Positions 9,991 through 21,027 of a DNA stretch of 64,000 bases are shown piece by piece. The DNA is taken from contig ML986615.1 of NCBI GenBank assembly GCA_010094045.1, positions 1-64,000 on the forward strand, read 5' to 3'. The notes beneath the pieces are model-generated. The model did not search any database. It saw only the letters and a list, made by a program, of their open reading frames with translations, and was not told the DNA's origin. This stretch comes from Lojkania enalia. Lineage: Eukaryota > Ascomycota > Dothideomycetes > Pleosporales. Each line of letters opens with the position of its first letter. The stretch's first letter is position 1. Position numbers and translations under genes: made by a program.

Positions 9991-11431
9991 ATGCTCTGGC
10001 CGTCGTATTCTTTTTTTGCATTACTGCCCGCAGTCGTCCTTGCCTACTCAACGCACCATGCAGAGAACCAAGAGCCCTTCTCACAAGAACGTCTCGAGGA
10101 GCTAGAGAGGAAATGGGGCATTGATGTAAAATTTTCCACCTATGACTTTAAGAATTGCTTTCTAATTCCTTCTAGTGGGGCTTTTCTGGAGTCTCAACGT
10201 TCGCCCATTTACCTCATATTAGATGCTTAACGCATCCAGAGGTAGAATATGACATTGGCATTATCGGAGCACCATTCGACACAGCAGTAAGCTATAGGCC
10301 AGGTGCTAGATTTGGCCCGCGCGCAATCCGCGCAGGTTCATCACGCCAAACATCGTTCCGAGGCTTTAACCCGCGAGCAAATCTAAATCCTTATACATCG
10401 TGGGCCAAAATCGTCGACTGCGGTGATATCCCAATCACACCCTTCGACAATGCGCTCGCACTCCACCAAATGAGCGAAGCATTCAAAGAACTAGGTGCTC
10501 GACCTCCAACATCTGAATCTCTCGCATCATCGACTCCCTACCTCCATAAACCAAAGCTACTAACCCTTGGAGGCGACCACAGCATCGCGCTCCCAGCTCT
10601 CCGAGCACTAAGAGAACTCTACAATAAGCCAATTGCTGTGGTACATTTCGATGCTCATCTGGATACCTGGTACGTAAGGTCGGGGTACAGACAGCAGGCT
10701 TGATTCTATCCAAAAGTTGGACTTTAGTAAACGGCCACCAGGTAGCATTTCACCCAAAGAAATCATTTTAGTATAAGAGCGAGCTTGATTTTGTACATGG
10801 CCCCTATCTTCCCAAGACATTTACTAATTATACTCCTACCTTTAGGCATCCTGCAAAGTATCCGTCGGCGTGGATTGATCCCACGGATAGCTCCACCCAG
10901 TCCTTCTTTAATCATGGGAGCATGTTCTGGCTCGCAGCAACCGAAGGGCTAATTGCCAACGGATCTTCCGTACATGCGGGTCTACGTACACGCCTCTCTG
11001 GAGACGAGCCAGAGGACTTCACAGACGATTCCCAGCAGGGCTGGATTCGCATAGCTACAGACGATATTGATGAGGTTGGTGTCAAAGGCATCATCCAGTC
11101 AATTATAGATCACGTAGGGACTGAGATGCCAGTCTATCTTAGCATTGATATCGATGTTATTGACCCTGGACTTGCTCCCGGGACGGGAACACCAGAGCCC
11201 GGTGGTTGGACCACACGGGAGTTGATCCGGATTCTGAGGGGTATTGAGGGCATGAACGTAGTCGGCGCAGACATTGTCGAAGTGAGCCCAGCTTACGATG
11301 GCGGAACTGAGGCGACTGGATTAGCTGCCGCGCAAGTCGCGTATGAGGTTTTAACAAGCATTGTGATGAAAGGCTTGATTGATCAGGCAAAGACAGGAGA
11401 AACGGAAGAGAAAGCCAGGGATGAATTATGA
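9991..11431 (+). CDS. Secreted agmatinase-like ureohydrolase
   Basis: Three exons, 9991-10125, 10176-10669 and 10846-11431, encode 404 residues. Introns are 50 and 176 nt with GT...AG. The first ~20 residues ([20 protein letters not shown]) look like a signal peptide, so the enzyme is probably secreted or vacuolar. The ureohydrolase core is clear: [26 protein letters not shown] near residue 177, [10 protein letters not shown] near 203, and [20 protein letters not shown] near 308. These hold the His and Asp ligands of the binuclear manganese centre, and all are present. Agmatinases hydrolyse agmatine to putrescine and urea; close fungal relatives can act on other guanidino compounds, so the substrate is inferred. 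A frame starting at a TTG three codons upstream was ignored in favour of the ATG. The next gene follows on the same strand after about 220 bases. Confidence 0.92.
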
Positions 11432-11651
11432 GGCTGTATTCATAAAGCATGTAGCACAGAGAAAGGGATAGAATGAATAGTTCAGAAGCTACCTTCAACC
11501 GTTGCCAAGAAATAGCTTCCACTACGTCATCATTCCCCAATCGTGTTAGACCGTCCCGTCATTCTTTCCCTCCTTTATTGCGAAGCAAGAGATTCCGTAT
11601 ATGTAACAATATGAGAGGAGATGCTTAAAGCATCTCTCTCACGGATTGACC

Positions 11652-12656
11652 ATGGAGCATTACAAAGCTCACCCCGAGGCCGTCTTTGAAGGCTATTATT
11701 CAAAATTCGACTTGCCATCAGGTAGCCACGTAGTGCTTATAATATGTAGCGTTCCGAAGGCCGAGAAACTCCCACCATTTATGGTATCCTTCACCTATTA
11801 TCCGAGATTCGGTGACGCAATCTTCCAACGCGAGCACTGGGTCACTGAAATCCAACGTATCAACACCGGACCAGCAAATGCGTTCGAACTTCGAGTACCA
11901 GGTATGGGATTCATGAGGTGTGAGCAAGATTCCAAGACACTATATGAGTTCACAGCTGATGAATGGTCCTTCAACACAACTACGACTAGCCATGAACCGT
12001 GGAGCAGGACGAAGACGACGCCGGAAGGGTGGATGGTGACACTTCCACTACCTCTACACTGGCATGTTCATTCTCTAGGCTCGTCCTGTCACTTCAAGCT
12101 CAGTATCCCGTCTCTGAATCTTCCTATCGCAGACCAGAAAGGTATTGCACTAGTCCATCAAGAGAAGAACTGGGCTTCCAGTTTTCCAGCTGCTCATATG
12201 TGGATCCAAGCCCGTGATGGTGAGAGGGGCATCTGTGTTGCGGGGGGGAAGATTCTGGGAATAACCGCCTATATATTAGGCTATCGCTCACCGGACATCA
12301 ACCTCGATTTTGTCCCACCATATGCGATGATTCTCTTCAGTATGTCGCCGTTTATGAGCGTTAACGTGGATTGGGAGAACCGCGCCTTCTATCTTAGCAC
12401 GCAAAGTCTGTGGAAGAAGATTGTGGTTAGAGCGAAAGCGCCGAAGGAAAAGGGTTGGTTTGGTTTGGGGAGTCCGTTCCCAGAGGGTCATCGGCCGAAT
12501 TTCTGCATTGAGAGCTTCTTAGCGATTGTTGAGGTAGAGATCTGGGAGCGGAGCTGGTGGGGTACCTGGAAACAGTTGCAGAAAGCGAGCTTCAAGAACG
12601 CGAGTCTAGAATTCGCGGGCGAATACTTTCCTGGAAGAAGCAAGAAAGTTGATTAG
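11652..12656 (+). CDS. Tocopherol-cyclase-like protein
   Basis: Single exon, 334 residues. The N terminus has FEGYYSKFDLPSGSHVVLII, and the middle has LVHQEKNWASSFPAAHMWIQ. This resembles the EKNWGxxFPxxWxWxQ signature of plant and cyanobacterial tocopherol cyclases and their relatives, which have a lipocalin-like double barrel. The end CIESFLAIVEVEIWE also fits. There is no signal peptide or membrane helix. Fungi are not known to make tocopherol, so the substrate is open. The ATG at 11652 is used, not the TTG two codons earlier. It follows the agmatinase-like gene on the same strand, which does not by itself imply a shared pathway. Confidence 0.72.
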   Translation: MEHYKAHPEAVFEGYYSKFDLPSGSHVVLIICSVPKAEKLPPFMVSFTYYPRFGDAIFQREHWVTEIQRINTGPANAFELRVPGMGFMRCEQDSKTLYEFTADEWSFNTTTTSHEPWSRTKTTPEGWMVTLPLPLHWHVHSLGSSCHFKLSIPSLNLPIADQKGIALVHQEKNWASSFPAAHMWIQARDGERGICVAGGKILGITAYILGYRSPDINLDFVPPYAMILFSMSPFMSVNVDWENRAFYLSTQSLWKKIVVRAKAPKEKGWFGLGSPFPEGHRPNFCIESFLAIVEVEIWERSWWGTWKQLQKASFKNASLEFAGEYFPGRSKKVD

Positions 12657-13269
12657 TGGGAGATATCAGAGCCTTTTGATGGCAAGACCGCTTATTAGCC
12701 GTCAGGTCTGTGTCGAAACATCATCTTCGGCCTCAACGCCAATATATATATGCTATTCTGCAGTATGCCACACTCAAGCCCACTAGGCCTCTCAACCGCA
12801 TGGGCGAGGAATGAGGCGGGCTCATTGATAGAAATAAGAAAGATAGGTGCCCTCACAGGAGCTACACCGCAAGGTACAGCCGCTCTAGAGAAGTTCGATA
12901 ATTGAGCATGAAAATTTGGTTGGTACTAGTGATTTCAGCATTGCGAAGCAACAAAGTCCAGCCCGTGAGAGCAATGGCCACTCATCTCCTCGCGCTACGC
13001 GATTGCCCGCCAGAGGAACAGTGCGAGTTCTCAAACTCGCCCGATGTAAATCCATCTCATCTTCGGTGCTCGTCCAGGAAGCTCTATAGCCGCACGCCAT
13101 CGAAGTTCACCGGTTGTACTGGCCCGTTGTGAGTCTTCAGTTAAGCGAGGTGCCCACAAGCCAAATCGCTACTTAATGCTAGCAAGCCGGTCAGAGTAAG
13201 GGGTCAACATGAGGTTCTTCATCAATCGTCCAGCAACCGCTAGAAGAATCAACGAAAAAGGAAAGAAAG
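12657..13269. other. Intergenic between the cyclase-like gene and U2
   Basis: Short frames on both strands near 12885-13132 overlap each other and resemble no family. The region holds the 3' ends of both flanking genes. Confidence 0.45.
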
Positions 13270-13461
13270 TTCGCGCCTTAACTCCACAGAAGTGCGAAAG
13301 GCGGAGGCACCGTGCTCTCAACTATGAGCAAGCTCAGGGAGAGGCGGGCCGGTTGCAAAAATAAGGTAATCGTGATAGGCACCCTTAGGTGCGTTACACC
13401 GATTAAACTATAAAGAACAGATACTACACTTGATCTCAGCCAACAGGCAAACTGGGAGTAT
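13270..13461 (-). ncRNA. U2: U2 spliceosomal snRNA
   Basis: Read on the minus strand, the 5' part contains GGCTGAGATCAAGTGTAGTA and then TCTGTTCTTTATAGTTTAAT. This is the U2 5' domain. The GTAGTA element at 13427-13422 pairs with intron branch points. The 5' end is set about 34 bases before it, by comparison with other U2 RNAs. A stem-loop I of the form TTTGCC...GGCTGA precedes it. Further on, TTATTTTTGCAACC at about 13364-13351 resembles an Sm site. It is followed by a hairpin TGAGC-TTGC-TCA and a terminal stem CGCCTT...AAGGCG. The stem IIa region is not the standard repeat and may fold differently. The 3' end is approximate. Acting with U1 and U6, it would splice the many introns seen here. 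Confidence 0.85.
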
Positions 13462-14214
13462 TATTAGCAAGAGGCCATATGGTGGGGTTGGCAGATACTT
13501 ATGAGAGCTAAAGAAGAAAGAAATGAATGAGAGGAGGGAGGAAGACTGTGTTTATACAAACCCTAAACAATAAGTGCGTTCGAATCACGTGATAGCACTA
13601 GTAGTGCATGGTCATGACGGCTGCTTATGGACCAATCAAGTCACACGGATTAGCTTCCTCGAAGTGGTGTGCGGTTCCAATGAACCAGGGCAGCCAGGCT
13701 ACGCTATCAACGATCATGTCTTGTGAAAACGTAAGGGCTTTTTTTTTTTGCTAAAGCGCTCAGGAAGTCAACCCAGGGGGGGCTGTTGACAAAAGTGCTG
13801 CTAGAACACACAGTTTGGAATGCCCTTACCGCGTTTGGCAGAAGCCAAGATATCTCATCATCTCTCTTTTCTTCCTAGCCATCCTTGGTACCTACATGTG
13901 ACTATACTGTGAATATCTGCTATTATCGGGAGGTTTCATTGAACACATTCAAATGCCTTTCACCATGTAGTATGGCACTACCCTCCAGACACCCCTGCAC
14001 AGGTACATGCAGAGTATGCAAAGTACGAGATAACCACTTGGTTACCCTCAAGCATTAGTAATGTACTAAAATTCATGGACGAAAGTTAGGGACCTATAAC
14101 CACAATTATCCATTACCAAGTCATAATGGGAAAGTATGCCCACTCTATTTTTCTCCGTGTGAGGTGAGCATACCTTCCTCATTACTAATCACTTTTACTA
14201 GCTTTCGAAGGTCC
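13462..14214. other. Intergenic; U2 upstream region
   Basis: This is the 5' flank of the U2 gene on the minus strand; a TATA-like GTATAAAC reads on the minus strand near 13556, about 90 bases upstream. The remainder has an 11-base T run near 13739 and no convincing coding sequence up to the zinc-finger relic. Confidence 0.4.
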
Positions 14215-15895
14215 GTTGTATGCGTGCTCAATGAACCCTAAAATGTCACGAGGTGTGCGCGCCGTGTATTAAAATATTCACTTGGTCGTGCGAATATATG
14301 GGACCTTACACAATACCTTACTCGGTGCCCTACAATCGCCTTCCCTGCCACAATAGGTGCCTCAAACAGCCTCCCTAAGATCATCAATGCCTAGGATGAT
14401 GTAGAGAAGGCTGTTTCGAGGAGTGCTGTCAAAACTATTCAAAGAAACAGGGTGTTAGAGTTGATTTGATCGAGATGGAAAACATACGGAGAGGTCGATC
14501 TTGACGAAACGCCTATTGTGGTATTGGGTTGTGGACACTTCCTTATCACGGAAATTTTGGATGGTATGATTGGGGTGAAAGAATTTTGCGCCATAGACCA
14601 TACTGGTGAATATTCAGGGGTGGGAGGCAAATTTGGGGCGCTTCTGTAACGTAAAGCAAATGGTTAACCTTCTGCTCTAGCCTATAATGTCGTTTTCAAT
14701 CTTGCCCTTCCTAAACCAATCCCACAATGCCCAGTAAGGCAATACGCAACGTAGAGATACAATTGTGTTATAAATCGAGCAGTGGTCGACGAAATGTCGG
14801 GAAGGTTCTTGGTCAGCGGATAGACAGAACTAGAGTATCTAGAAAATGAGATCGAAGAGTCGCTATCGAGTCTAGAAGGATCCCGGCTCTCTCGATCACT
14901 CAATCTGACACTACTACCAAGAATCTGGCTGGCCGAACGAAATAAGTCAATTCGGAAATTAACAACAGACTGCGCATAAGGTATGGGGCGTCCAAGAGAC
15001 TCGAGAATGCCATTCTGTTGTTCCAAACTAGATTCGCCGACCGCTATCGACCTGCGCATAAACTCTATGATGCTGCAGTTCGCGCAAGGCAAACACTTTT
15101 CTCAAAGATGTGATGTTCGTCGTGAAACTCAACTCGTCCCTCAAGTGGAGCGTGGCCGTCGGATCACTTTGGGTAAACTAATGGTCAAAGTCATACTGAG
15201 GTTTATTGCGCTAGAAGACAAATCTCACATCCTAGAAGCTTTGAAGAAGGTAGATTTAACAATGTCTGCTAAGTTCCCCGGAGGAGCGCCATAAGAACTT
15301 CCCAGGCCTTTCCTTAAGGCATGCAAAGTTCCATTACTACTTGCCATGAAAAACAAAAAAAAAAAAAAAAAAAAAACCTTCCCAAGTACGCTATCGGGGC
15401 ACGCTTTACTACGCACAAACTACTCGGTTGTTCGAGGCTTCGGGGTTGACCAGGAACCAAGATCGCGAAAGAGCAACGGAGCATCGAAAAGATGGCAAAG
15501 AGATGCATAAAGAAACCTTCCGGGCTATGCAAACAGCCCTTTTAGAATGTGCAGCTTTTGGAAACAGCGGTACAGGAATCCTTGAACTTGCAGAAGGAGT
15601 CGTATGAGTAGGTCACTCGGAAGAACTTGCTGCCATCAAGTTTGCAATGGTCAGTGGCTCTCGCGGCATTGCTAAATATTCTGGACATTGGTATAATCGC
15701 GTGAACGGATATCCGGTATGTTTATTTCATATTTATGATACTGAATAATTAATTGACAACCTCTATAGTTTGCTATCGGAGAATGCGGCATGCCGATAGA
15801 ACAAGCTCGATGCTCGTAGTGTGGTGTTCGTATAGGAGGCTCGCAACATCACGCTGTCGAAGGTGTTACACGCGCTACAAATATGGAGGGCTAAA
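14215..15895 (+). pseudogene. Decayed NFX1-type zinc-finger helicase gene, 3' part with RZ finger
   Basis: Relic of the C-terminal third of a large fungal NFX1-type helicase, the ZNFX1/Hrr1 group. Pieces in order are as follows. A Cys-rich NFX1 stretch (KCHEVCAPCIKIF, then VPYNRLPCHNRC with stops, then EECCQNYSKK) lies at about 14240-14450. VRVDLIEME is followed by a one-base frameshift near 14483, then EVDLDETPIVVLGCGHFLIT and DGMIGVKEF. A middle block, ITLGKLMVKVILRFIALEDK and SAKFPGGAP, sits near 15160-15290. AAIKFAMVSGSRGIAKYSGH is near 15635-15690. The C-terminal RZ finger (GHWY...FAIGECGMPIEQARC, stop, CGVRIGGSQHHAVEGVTRA) spans an intron of 50-odd bases near 15717-15768. Stops, frameshifts and a 22-A run at 15355 show it is dead. 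No helicase core is seen upstream. The CAG-to-TAG stop and the His-to-Tyr change in the finger fit C-to-T decay, but other changes do not. Confidence 0.83.
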
Positions 15896-16906
15896 ATATT
15901 CCTAATACCCAGCATGAGCTAGGGAAGTGCGTGGGAAATTCCTTTATTTCCACGTTGTTAGGTTGCAGTGAGAATGATCGGTAGAGCGGTATACCGGAAA
16001 GGACAGAGTCGTGCGGACAGCCAAATACGAGCTTGACGAGTATATAGTTATTTGATATACTCCGTATAGCATTCTCTAAGCATAATAGCGAGAAGATAAC
16101 CAGTAGGCCAATAACAGAGCTTGTAAATTTCGTTTAGTTCACCGAAGATTAGTGTACAGACTCTGAACATGAAGGCACCTTATCAGTGTGTTATCGGGAT
16201 GTTTGCCAACTCAAGCGTTCTGCAGGTGGCTTGAAGAAGCAGGTAAATCCGGTCAGTAAGTGCCCAGCTCTGCCTTATGCAGGTACCAGCGATAGCGTCG
16301 ATACAACATCCGATCTGCCCAGGGTCTTGCCAACCTTGACATCTGAAATATTTACTTTAGGAACTCACAAAATTTCCGAGGTACAACACACCAGTAGTAG
16401 TTGGTGCAGACTAGAACCACAATTTAGGGTAGTGGGCCCGCGTGGGTCTATGGATGACGACGCACGCGGGAACGGGTCGTATTTACACCATTTAGCTAGC
16501 CACACGACGTAAGCCAGATATCTAAAGCATCAACCACACTTTAAATCAATCGCTCCAGAAAAAATTATCAAGATAATAACAAGTTTAACACGCCTATGCA
16601 ATTTTTTACGCGGCTATTAGCTATTACGATGAGTTTTAACCCGAAACGAAAGGAAAGAATGTCATTTTTTTCTCATCGCAACTGAACCCATCAAACCATC
16701 ACCTCATTCTACAGCATTACAACTACATCACCCCTTCGAGTGTATAACACAAGCGCTCCAAAGGGATATGACACGAAGTTCGTATTCGCGGGTGAGGCAA
16801 CCGTCGCGTCTAAGGAATGTCTCTACCCAGAGTGCGCTAGCCCCGTCAAAAATTCATCTTTCCTCCGTCTCCTTGGATCGCTAGTAATGCTACATGCTAT
16901 GAGGGT
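15896..16906. other. Intergenic, AT-rich, small hairpin
   Basis: No gene recognised. A perfect 8-base inverted repeat, GAGTATAT and ATATACTC, lies at 16038-16045 and 16055-16062. The right end is the 3' flank of the minus-strand secreted-protein gene. Confidence 0.4.
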
Positions 16907-17488
16907 TTATAGAACGAGCATTCCTAGGAGACCAATAGCGCCGGCAATACCAGCGCCAATGACAGCGGTTGGGGCAGCCGCGCCGTTGCCCGACTGGCTC
17001 GATGACGGAGCACCGTCTGTCGCCGAGGGGGTAGGACTGTTGAAAGTGCTGCCTCCAGTCGAGTTGCCAGGAGGGCCTGTAATGGTGCCAGCGGAGGGCG
17101 AGCTGACGGGAGGAGGTGTCGTCAAAGGCGCCTCGGTGGTCGAGGCGGGAGTCTCTACTGGGTACAGACTGGGCAACAAGCTCTGCACCTCAGTAGGGAG
17201 AGCCAGAATCCAGGAGGGCGTGTTGCCAGCAGCAATGGACGAAGCAACTGCGGATGCAAACGAGGTTGGGTCGGCGAGAGCTTCAGACAACACCGACGAG
17301 GGAAGAGCAGTTGCGAGCACATTCAACACTGAGATGGCAGCGCTATGAACGCGTCAGTTACTGAGATATTAAGATCATAGGGATGCGCGCGGCACGTACG
17401 GGTCGGAGGGAAAACCTTCCACCTGCCTCCTCTCAGCCGCGAAAGCGGCGGTGGACAGAGCCAAAACGGCAAGGGACTGGAAGCGCAT
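16907..17488 (-). CDS. Small secreted Ser/Thr/Pro-rich protein, probable GPI anchor
   Basis: Exons 17488-17400 and 17342-16907 (intron 57 nt, GTACGT...TCATAG) encode 174 residues. MRFQSLAVLALSTAAFA is a signal peptide, followed by ERRQ. A folded part of about 70 residues (LPSSVLS, DPTSFASAV, TPSWILALPTEVQSLLPSL) precedes a Ser, Thr and Pro-rich stretch likely to be O-glycosylated. The C terminus AVIGAGIAGAIGLLGMLVL is hydrophobic after a Gly/Asn/Ala-rich site, as in GPI-anchor signals. It is a paralogue of the gene at 60586-61278: both share PSSV, DPxS and P(S/T)W(I/L)xA(L/V)P(T/S)E motifs, and both have the intron soon after the signal peptide. Wall or membrane surface is the likely place; function is unknown. 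Confidence 0.85.
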
Positions 17489-19984
17489 GGTTGCGATAAA
17501 CGAAAGCTTCAGGAATTACGATGAGCGAATGTGGGGAACGTGGAGAAGAGCAGCGGCGACAAGCGGCGAGATGTCTACAGAAGTGGAGCGAAAGAAGGGG
17601 TGCGCGAGAGGAAAAAGATGAAGAGCACTGGGGGCGTCGGATCCTGGTGATATTTGAAACGGCATCTCACCACGGGCGGCTGCACCACGTCTTTAAATTA
17701 AACGTGCTTTTCCAAGCCCGACCGGGGGCTGAGAAGCCAAATTGAATAAGGCGACCCGAAAGGAAGGCAATATTTAGCAACGATTGGAGGCCTACCCATT
17801 CTTTGTCTGCCTGCTGCTGAACACGCACCCGTGTGGCGGCTGAGCTGTGCGGGCTGCAGCAGTCTGGCCCCTAGGCCAAACACAACCGCATTGAGACACT
17901 CAGCTGAGCATCACTCTGGGTGAGGTACCTTGAAGCATCTCTGCTACCGGCATCGTGAGAGGTGTTGGAATCTCACCAATTCACCAACCAGCACGCACCA
18001 GCTCTCTCATCAAAGTTAGTAGCGGAGTAGCTTGTTTATCAGGCGAATCGGGCGCGCAACGGCCCCATTCTAGCGATGCTAATTTCCACTCGCGAACCTC
18101 GCACAGCTCGAGCTAGCGCCCTGCCACAATCGCGGAGTCCTGAACGTGACTTTGCGGCTCGCCTTGCAAAATCCTATCCATAAGCAGCCCTCGTCAATCG
18201 GGGGCGCAGCGATGGTCGAGAGGCGGGATGGATGCGAATCAATTAGCAACTATATCTTTGATCGGACCGAATTCGTCTCCGCCTAGCAGCCTTCAGTACG
18301 GAGCCACAGGGACGGGCAGGAGCTGGGATGGCTACACAGCAGACAATAAACGCACTGGGCAATTTGGCGGCATCGTCCATGACAATCACGTTGTCGAGAA
18401 CCTTCCAAATGGGCCGGTCTGAGTAGCGGCCGATGCTCGGATTGTGGCCCAACTAGCGTTGCATTGCCGCACCTCATGTCCCGCTTCTCCGAAGCCTTAT
18501 TTATCAACTTCCGGTTTCTCCTGACCTCGATCTGGCTGCCGGACTTCTTAATCACAGTTCTGTACCTGGAGCTGCAAGCTCTGGAGCATCAATCTCCGTG
18601 GCGCAGTCAGGGGCTGCGCTGGGGTTCATTAGGCTGAGGGCCCCGTAGCCGAACGCCGGAAATAAATACCAAGACCAAGGAATTCTACGGGTATGGACAT
18701 AGAATATGGATACCGCAATTGCTACACTGGAGGATGATAGACTCCAACTTCGTGTCTCGAATGCCGCGTTGATCTTCGGTGTCATTTAGATTGGCTGCTC
18801 ACGCGTGTTTCTCCTAGTCTTTCTACGGTTAGTTATAGCACACTTTCAAAGGGCACATAAGCTTTTGATCATATGCGCTTCCTTGCGAGCAAAGGCAGTC
18901 CATTTTAATTATCTCATTTTTCTATAGATGGAATTGCGATACGACGGAGCTAGGATTTATTAAAGCCGAGAAACAGAAGGAGGGGAGAGGAGATGATTCG
19001 ACGATTTGTTCCGAGACAACACGTTGAGAAAAAGGAGGTGCATCAGGTGCCTACTAACATTACTGTTGTGGCGGTGGAGATGAAAGGAGGACTGACGGAA
19101 TTAAAAGACGGCGGGAAGAGCGAAACGCTGGGCAAGGTGGGGAATAAAGAAGAGGAACGGCAACGAAGCCTAGATATCACGAGGAGCTGGTTTCGGGACT
19201 TTCATGTTTGTATTTGTGTGTTGTCTCGTACCGCGCGAATAGTTGAAACGATTGCACCCATCTGACGCGGGATATCTGTAAAAGGAGATTTTCATTCTGT
19301 CATGAGAAACAGTGAACCGAAAATCCTGTTCCATCGTGATAGTGTAAGAAACCGAAATGCAATATGCTTCCAAATATCGCCCTTGAAAAGAATATCTTGC
19401 CCAATTCCCGAACCACGACTAGCTAAATGCCCTGCGTGACGTATGCAAGACGTGGTCGTACCTATTAATGCAGCTATGCTTTACTTTACCACCTCTAGAG
19501 TCCCTACATATGTATATAACTGAAGATGTCCGAAGACCGAAATGTCCAAAGGTAATCCAAAAACAGCAGAATGGTGAAGATTGTCTTAGAATTTTCCTAG
19601 TCCAGACATCCATTTCCGAATCCCGAATCCCGAAATGGATGAGATCAATCTTCACGACTTGAAATAATCCGAATGGTGGGGAGTTTTCAAGCATCAATAC
19701 GTCTTGGTTGATTGTTCTCCATGCTATTAGTTCCGTAGCCCTACGGTAGTATGCTCGAAAAGCGTTGGTATGGGTGATCCCAAGGTAATACAAGAGAGAA
19801 GGAATGTTCAACAGAAAATTTCCTGACCTGAACCTCTCCATGAAAATATCATACTGCTTAAACAACGGCTGAGGCCTTTAGAGATAGTGGCTCCGCTCCC
19901 CTGCTAGGAGGATGCACGTTTTTACTGAGGACTAGGTAATGGGGAGGCGAGTAAAATCCAGGTAGGTCGAATATACCACTAGTC
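17489..19984. other. Gene-poor interval
   Basis: 2.5 kb with no recognised gene. The left end is the promoter of the secreted-protein gene. A 77-codon minus-strand frame at 18552-18785 has one hydrophobic stretch (VAIAVSIFYV, then WSWYLFPAFGYGAL) and could be a small membrane protein or a fragment, but nothing else supports it. A 148-codon minus frame at 19419-19865 has no recognisable family either. Confidence 0.4.
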
Positions 19985-21027
19985 TCACGGTCCTTTGAGT
20001 GACTCGAAAGTCAAATGGTGTCCTATGTAAGTTTCCCATCTTGTCTCCGTGGATGTCGTAACCTTTTGCTCATACTGATTTGGATCGAGGCGGTATTGTA
20101 ATAATCTCGGCCACTTGTTTCCGTAGCTGGATTGTGAGGAGGTCGAGTCAGATTTTGGATGAGCGATCCATCCAGCAGAGTCTGTAATCCACCCAGAAGC
20201 GGCTTCCCGCTCGGACCAGAATACCGCTGCTCGTCTCAATGTGCCTGCATCTACACAGACGGAACATATACGCGGCGCCCCGAAGTATTTGCGGACGTTG
20301 TGGAATTTCCTCGTGCCGTATAATTTTAGCGCCACCGCTTCAACCTCATCTCTGCGGGCCCAATCCCCGCCTTTAGAAGCACAAACATTGTATCGTTGAA
20401 GGTCCATCCGTGATAGGTGGAAATGGGATTCAATTTCCTGGAATGTCTACAGAGTCAGTTCTGAATTAGAGGCGAAGGACCTGAAGATATGACATCGAAA
20501 CTCACCAATACTTGATCATAAAAACATTCAGCGCACATCATCATGAGATTCCCTGTCCATTTGTGAGGGTAGACACTAAGTGGGATGGCGCAGAAAATGC
20601 AGAAGCGAGGGGCAAGCTGAAGCCACAGTCTCCGAAAGACGATGTGACTCAAATCTGGATAAACTGATCCGGGACCGTCGCGCTCTAGATTTGCAAAAGG
20701 GAGGTTGAATCTATTATCACCCCGCACTAAATGTCCACAGAACTTCTCAACCAGACCGCGGAAGTATCGAGATGTGAGAGCTAAGGCGTTAAACGGATGC
20801 GGGAGGCTTCGCCATCCAAAGAAGCGATCGGCTCCAAAGCGATCAACGTCCGGCGGGGCTGATGAGTTCAAAAAGTATGCGGCTTTCGCCGCTCTCTGGA
20901 CTTCTTTAGGGCACTGGAAATCGCTCAGGCGTTCAGATCTACCGGGGAGCCGAGACCTGGGGTGTACAAGATAGGACAAGATGTGATTGATGACTTCGAC
21001 TGGCAGCGTTTCGATCCGCGAAGCCAT
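19985..21027 (-). CDS. F-box protein with Cys-pair motif (copy 1)
   Basis: Exons 21027-20506 and 20446-19985, separated by a 59-nt phase-0 intron (GTGAGT...CTGTAG), give 327 residues. The N terminus RIETLPVEVINHILSYL is an F-box, with a second half FNALALTSRYFRGLVEKF. F-box proteins bind Skp1 and bring substrates to SCF ubiquitin ligases. Near residues 150-172 two Cys pairs, FCIFC and MCAEC, could bind zinc. Directly after the intron comes TFQEIESHFHLSRMDL. The protein at 61757-62682 has the same order: F-box, two Cys pairs, a phase-0 intron at the equivalent place, then a T..E....LS..DL helix. The two are therefore family members. The substrate is unknown. Confidence 0.85.

Noticed and set aside
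13560..13600. GTTCGAATC near 13578 resembles a tRNA T-loop
   Set aside because: No matching acceptor, D or anticodon stems could be found around it.
19419..19865. 148-codon minus-strand frame
   Set aside because: No recognisable motif, no supporting splice structure and no family; left as intergenic.
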